Shown one piece after another: positions 61,796 through 64,000 of a DNA stretch of 64,000 nucleotides. The DNA is from Ifrita kowaldi (lineage: Eukaryota > Chordata > Aves > Passeriformes > Cinclosomatidae). Both the position numbers and the translations under genes were made by a program. The DNA is taken from NCBI GenBank assembly GCA_013398055.1, contig VZRS01014168.1, positions 400,363 to 464,362 on the forward strand, given 5' to 3'. Under the pieces are notes generated by a model. It did no database searches. It was not told the DNA's origin and saw only the letters and a program-made list of their open reading frames with translations. Every line of letters starts with the position of its first letter. Position 1 is the stretch's first letter.

Positions 61796-63187
61796 GTTGG
61801 AACCCAAAGTTCCATACTGCACTCATATCAAGTAATAGTACCATTTCTTTTGGTCTTCTCAATAGTTGCAGGCTGTGAGGGTGAAGGAGAGGGGCGTGTG
61901 GCCAGAGAAATTTGCCTCACACTGCATTTCTTAATGAATCAATGACAACAAATGGGAAGATGGACAGTAGCCCTGACCATCAGTAAGTTTCCTGTGTATT
62001 ATGTATTATGTACATCCGAGCTCCCAGCACAGGGTTTTCCCAGGCTCGTGGCTAGGCCACACTGAAGACCACTGGATCCACTTAGACTCTTATCACTGTA
62101 TGAGCAAAAGCACCCTTCAGATTTTCATATACTTTTTTACACATACTTTTCCACTTTTACAGATAATGAGTTCTTACAATGCCTTAATATACTTGCTACA
62201 CAACTGGTTTATATTGGGGGCCACTTCTACTATCAGCACGTCTTAATCTCCAAGTTTTTCCAGTGAAACAACATAATAATAAATTTACAGTAACCACTAG
62301 TAATTTCAGATTTTCAGTTGCCTTGAGGCTTCTTGATACATGTCATTTCAGGGACAGACGAGATCAGAGAAAGAAAAGTAAATGTTGATAAAAGAGCCCA
62401 AGGTAAGTGTCAGTCAAAACATCACAAAGATTTGTGCAGTCCTTCCAAAGCTTTCCATGTCTTTCTCAGCTGTAGGAGACAAAGCAATAGATCCGGGGTT
62501 TTAACAAGTCTTTTTACCTAAACAGAGTTACTGCTCATACACAGTAATGTTTCTCAGAGTACTGTTTTCCATTTCCTGTTTGTGGGGGGATTTGTTTTTT
62601 GTTGGTTTGATGTTTTTTGGCAATGAAAATTACTTTAAAAGATTGATCTTGTTAATGTTCTCATCCCCAGCTACTACAAAAGAAATCACACACCACAGTA
62701 GAACTTTCCTAGAAGTTAATGGCTTTATTCCCATGCACATACATGTGGAAAAATAAAAAAAAGGAAAATAAAAAAAAGCTGTTGAGGAAATCTAGGTGAA
62801 AATTACAATGAATTAACAGGAAATAGGGTAGCAGCCCATATCCATTTCTAAGGTATGGACATAACGATATTTGCATACATGAAAACATCAGAGGAAAGAT
62901 AGAAGACAAAAATAATTAAAGGAGAATATCACATATAATTGTTTCAATTCAAAAAGGTCATCGATTGATGAGTATAAATAAATTGTTCACATATTCTGAG
63001 CCGCATACTAACTGTTCGTGTCTCTTCACAAGCTGCAACCTGCTTAAGGTTACTGAAATGTGAGGGGAGAAAAAAATCCCAACCACCCACACTTTCTTTT
63101 GTCCAGAGAAATCATCCAAAAAGAAATTAATAAATCTCTGTGCTTTCGTAAGACTTCACATCTTCAAAGTACCAAGCGCACATTTGT
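61796..63187. other. Noncoding unique sequence
   Basis: AT-rich DNA after the CR1, with no recognised gene. Short A-rich runs occur around 62754-62775. A splice-bounded candidate exon at 62352-62402 is listed separately. Confidence 0.6.
62352..62402 (+). other. Candidate 51-nt exon, unrecognised
   Basis: TACATGTCATTTCAG precedes 62352 (a modest acceptor) and the strong donor GTAAGTGTCAG follows GAGCCCAAG at 62403. One frame is open throughout (TDEIRERKVNVDKRAQ, charged and helix-prone); the other two contain stops. It begins with two bases of an incomplete codon and ends with one. It is not phase-compatible with the candidate at 41179-41284, so the two would not be adjacent coding exons. Short length and a weak acceptor keep confidence low. 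Confidence 0.15.
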
Positions 63188-63189
63188 TA

Positions 63190-63560
63190 ATCAATTAATT
63201 CCCCTGTCCTGAATCCGAAGTGGCGTAGAGGAATGCAGGCCAAATCACCACAGTTCAGGCAAACCTGGCCTCAAACATTTGGCCTGCTCAATGCCACAGG
63301 GGCTGGCAGCGACCCCGACAGCAGCAGGTCCAGCACTCCTCTGCTTTATGGTGCCCGCTCCTGCACAGGCTCTCTCCAGCCAAGCTGTGACTCAGAGCAG
63401 CGTATCTAAAGGTCACCTTCAGCACCCGCGCGTGAATCGTGTTCACTTGGAAGCTCTGGTACAGAGGGTTCACCTTCCAGGCGCCTTTTTTGCTCTCAGC
63501 CAGGACCAATCGAAGGTTCCTGAACAAAACTGCAACCAGCCAACTCCATGGTGAGGGGAA
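63190..63560. other. GC-rich transition zone
   Basis: Composition rises from AT-rich to GC-rich. An AP-1-type TGACTCAG lies near 63388, CCGCGCG-type CpG clusters near 63427, and a CCAAT box near 63506. Open frames exist on both strands (91 codons on +, 79 codons on -). The - strand one includes a stretch beginning LRLVLAESKKGAWKVNPLYQ that reads like protein, but I cannot assign it to a family. Confidence 0.3.
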
Positions 63561-64000
63561 GGCAGGCAGGGGCGAGCTGGGTGAGCAGAGCCTGGCAGCA
63601 GCTCATGGCTTGGCTGGGGCCATCGCAGAGCAGGTGCCACCACCGGCGAGCCAGCCCCGCAGCCATCCCGGCCCCGCAGCTGCCCGCGGTGCCCAGCTGC
63701 GCAGCACCACCGAGTCTCGGACATCGCCGGCACCCCGACGGCTCCCAAGGCCGCCTCAGAACACTGAAGGACTGCTGGAGCCTCCAGGTTTTGGGCAGTG
63801 AAGCGTGACATGGATGCGAGGGGGGATCACCACATGTGAGAGGCAGGACCTTCCTGCCCAGAACTGCCGGAGGGGACGAGGAGAAGGGACACATGGCACA
63901 CCCCTGCCTCACTCAGGGTTTATTCCGCTCTCTCGCGAGCAACCTCCCCCTCCTCAGTCGCTTCCATCGACGCCCAGCTCTCTCTCCCACCACCATGCCC
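63541..64000. promoter_or_regulatory. Borderline CpG island at window edge, possible promoter
   Basis: By hand I count about 27 CpG in roughly 460 bases at about 60-65% GC, an observed/expected ratio near 0.6, against almost none in most of the window. A CTCTCGCGAGC motif at 63930-63940 is one base from the TCTCGCGAGA promoter element known at many vertebrate CpG-island promoters. A CCAAT box lies just left, near 63506. Overlapping frames are open on both strands, as expected from composition. No TATA box or clear first exon can be named, and the island is cut off by the end of the window. Confidence 0.35.

Noticed and set aside
63900..64000. AATAAA on the - strand near 63919-63924 close to a GC-rich segment, resembling the end of a retroviral LTR
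   Set aside because: No TG...CA ends, primer-binding site, target duplication or coding remnant is visible within the window, so a retroviral LTR cannot be supported.

Overview
The window looks like noncoding vertebrate nuclear DNA, most probably from a bird. The main evidence is a set of CR1 LINE fragments: two on the + strand (about 16405-16480 and 61018-61795), two on the - strand (10544-10718 and 28343-28575), and a doubtful short tail near 10194-10222. They show the CR1 3' end signature, an ATTCTATG-type octamer repeat next to a TTGGAAGGGACC-like block. I see no Alu, B1 or L1. Interspersed repeats are sparse and the sequence is AT-rich (roughly 40% GC by eye) with few CpGs, which fits an avian intergenic region or very large intron. 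A turtle or crocodilian source is not strictly excluded.

No protein-coding gene can be called. All open frames are short (209 codons at most), none has a recognisable domain, and their number and lengths are about what chance gives in 64 kb read in six frames. There are no operons, CRISPR arrays, rRNA genes or convincing tRNA genes.

Layout. 1-5321: AT-rich unique sequence with a GC-rich patch at 480-760 and a homeobox-site-rich block at 4620-4960. 5322-5406: an assembly gap (85 N) whose two edges carry the same 15 bases. 5407-16400: unique sequence with an old CR1 and long T/G homopolymer tracts. 16405-17133: a CR1 3' end followed by a GC-richer stretch holding the longest open frame. 17134-28342: unique sequence with a cluster of small hairpins at 24309-24381. 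28343-28575: CR1. 28576-41178: unique sequence with a minisatellite, T-rich tracts (36 T in a row at 31863) and a 12+2+12 palindrome at 40510. 41179-61017: unique sequence with short tandem and inverted repeats, a CA microsatellite and probable ancient MIR-like SINE remnants. 61018-61795: the best preserved CR1. 63190-64000: a GC- and CpG-rich right edge that could be the start of a CpG island.

Five + strand segments (6159-6193, 15439-15531, 41179-41284, 56753-56821, 62352-62402) are bounded by good splice-site matches and are offered as low-confidence candidate exons. The first three are mutually phase-compatible. They are the only hint of a transcript crossing the window, and all five could be chance. 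I found no clear evidence for a novel biological system.
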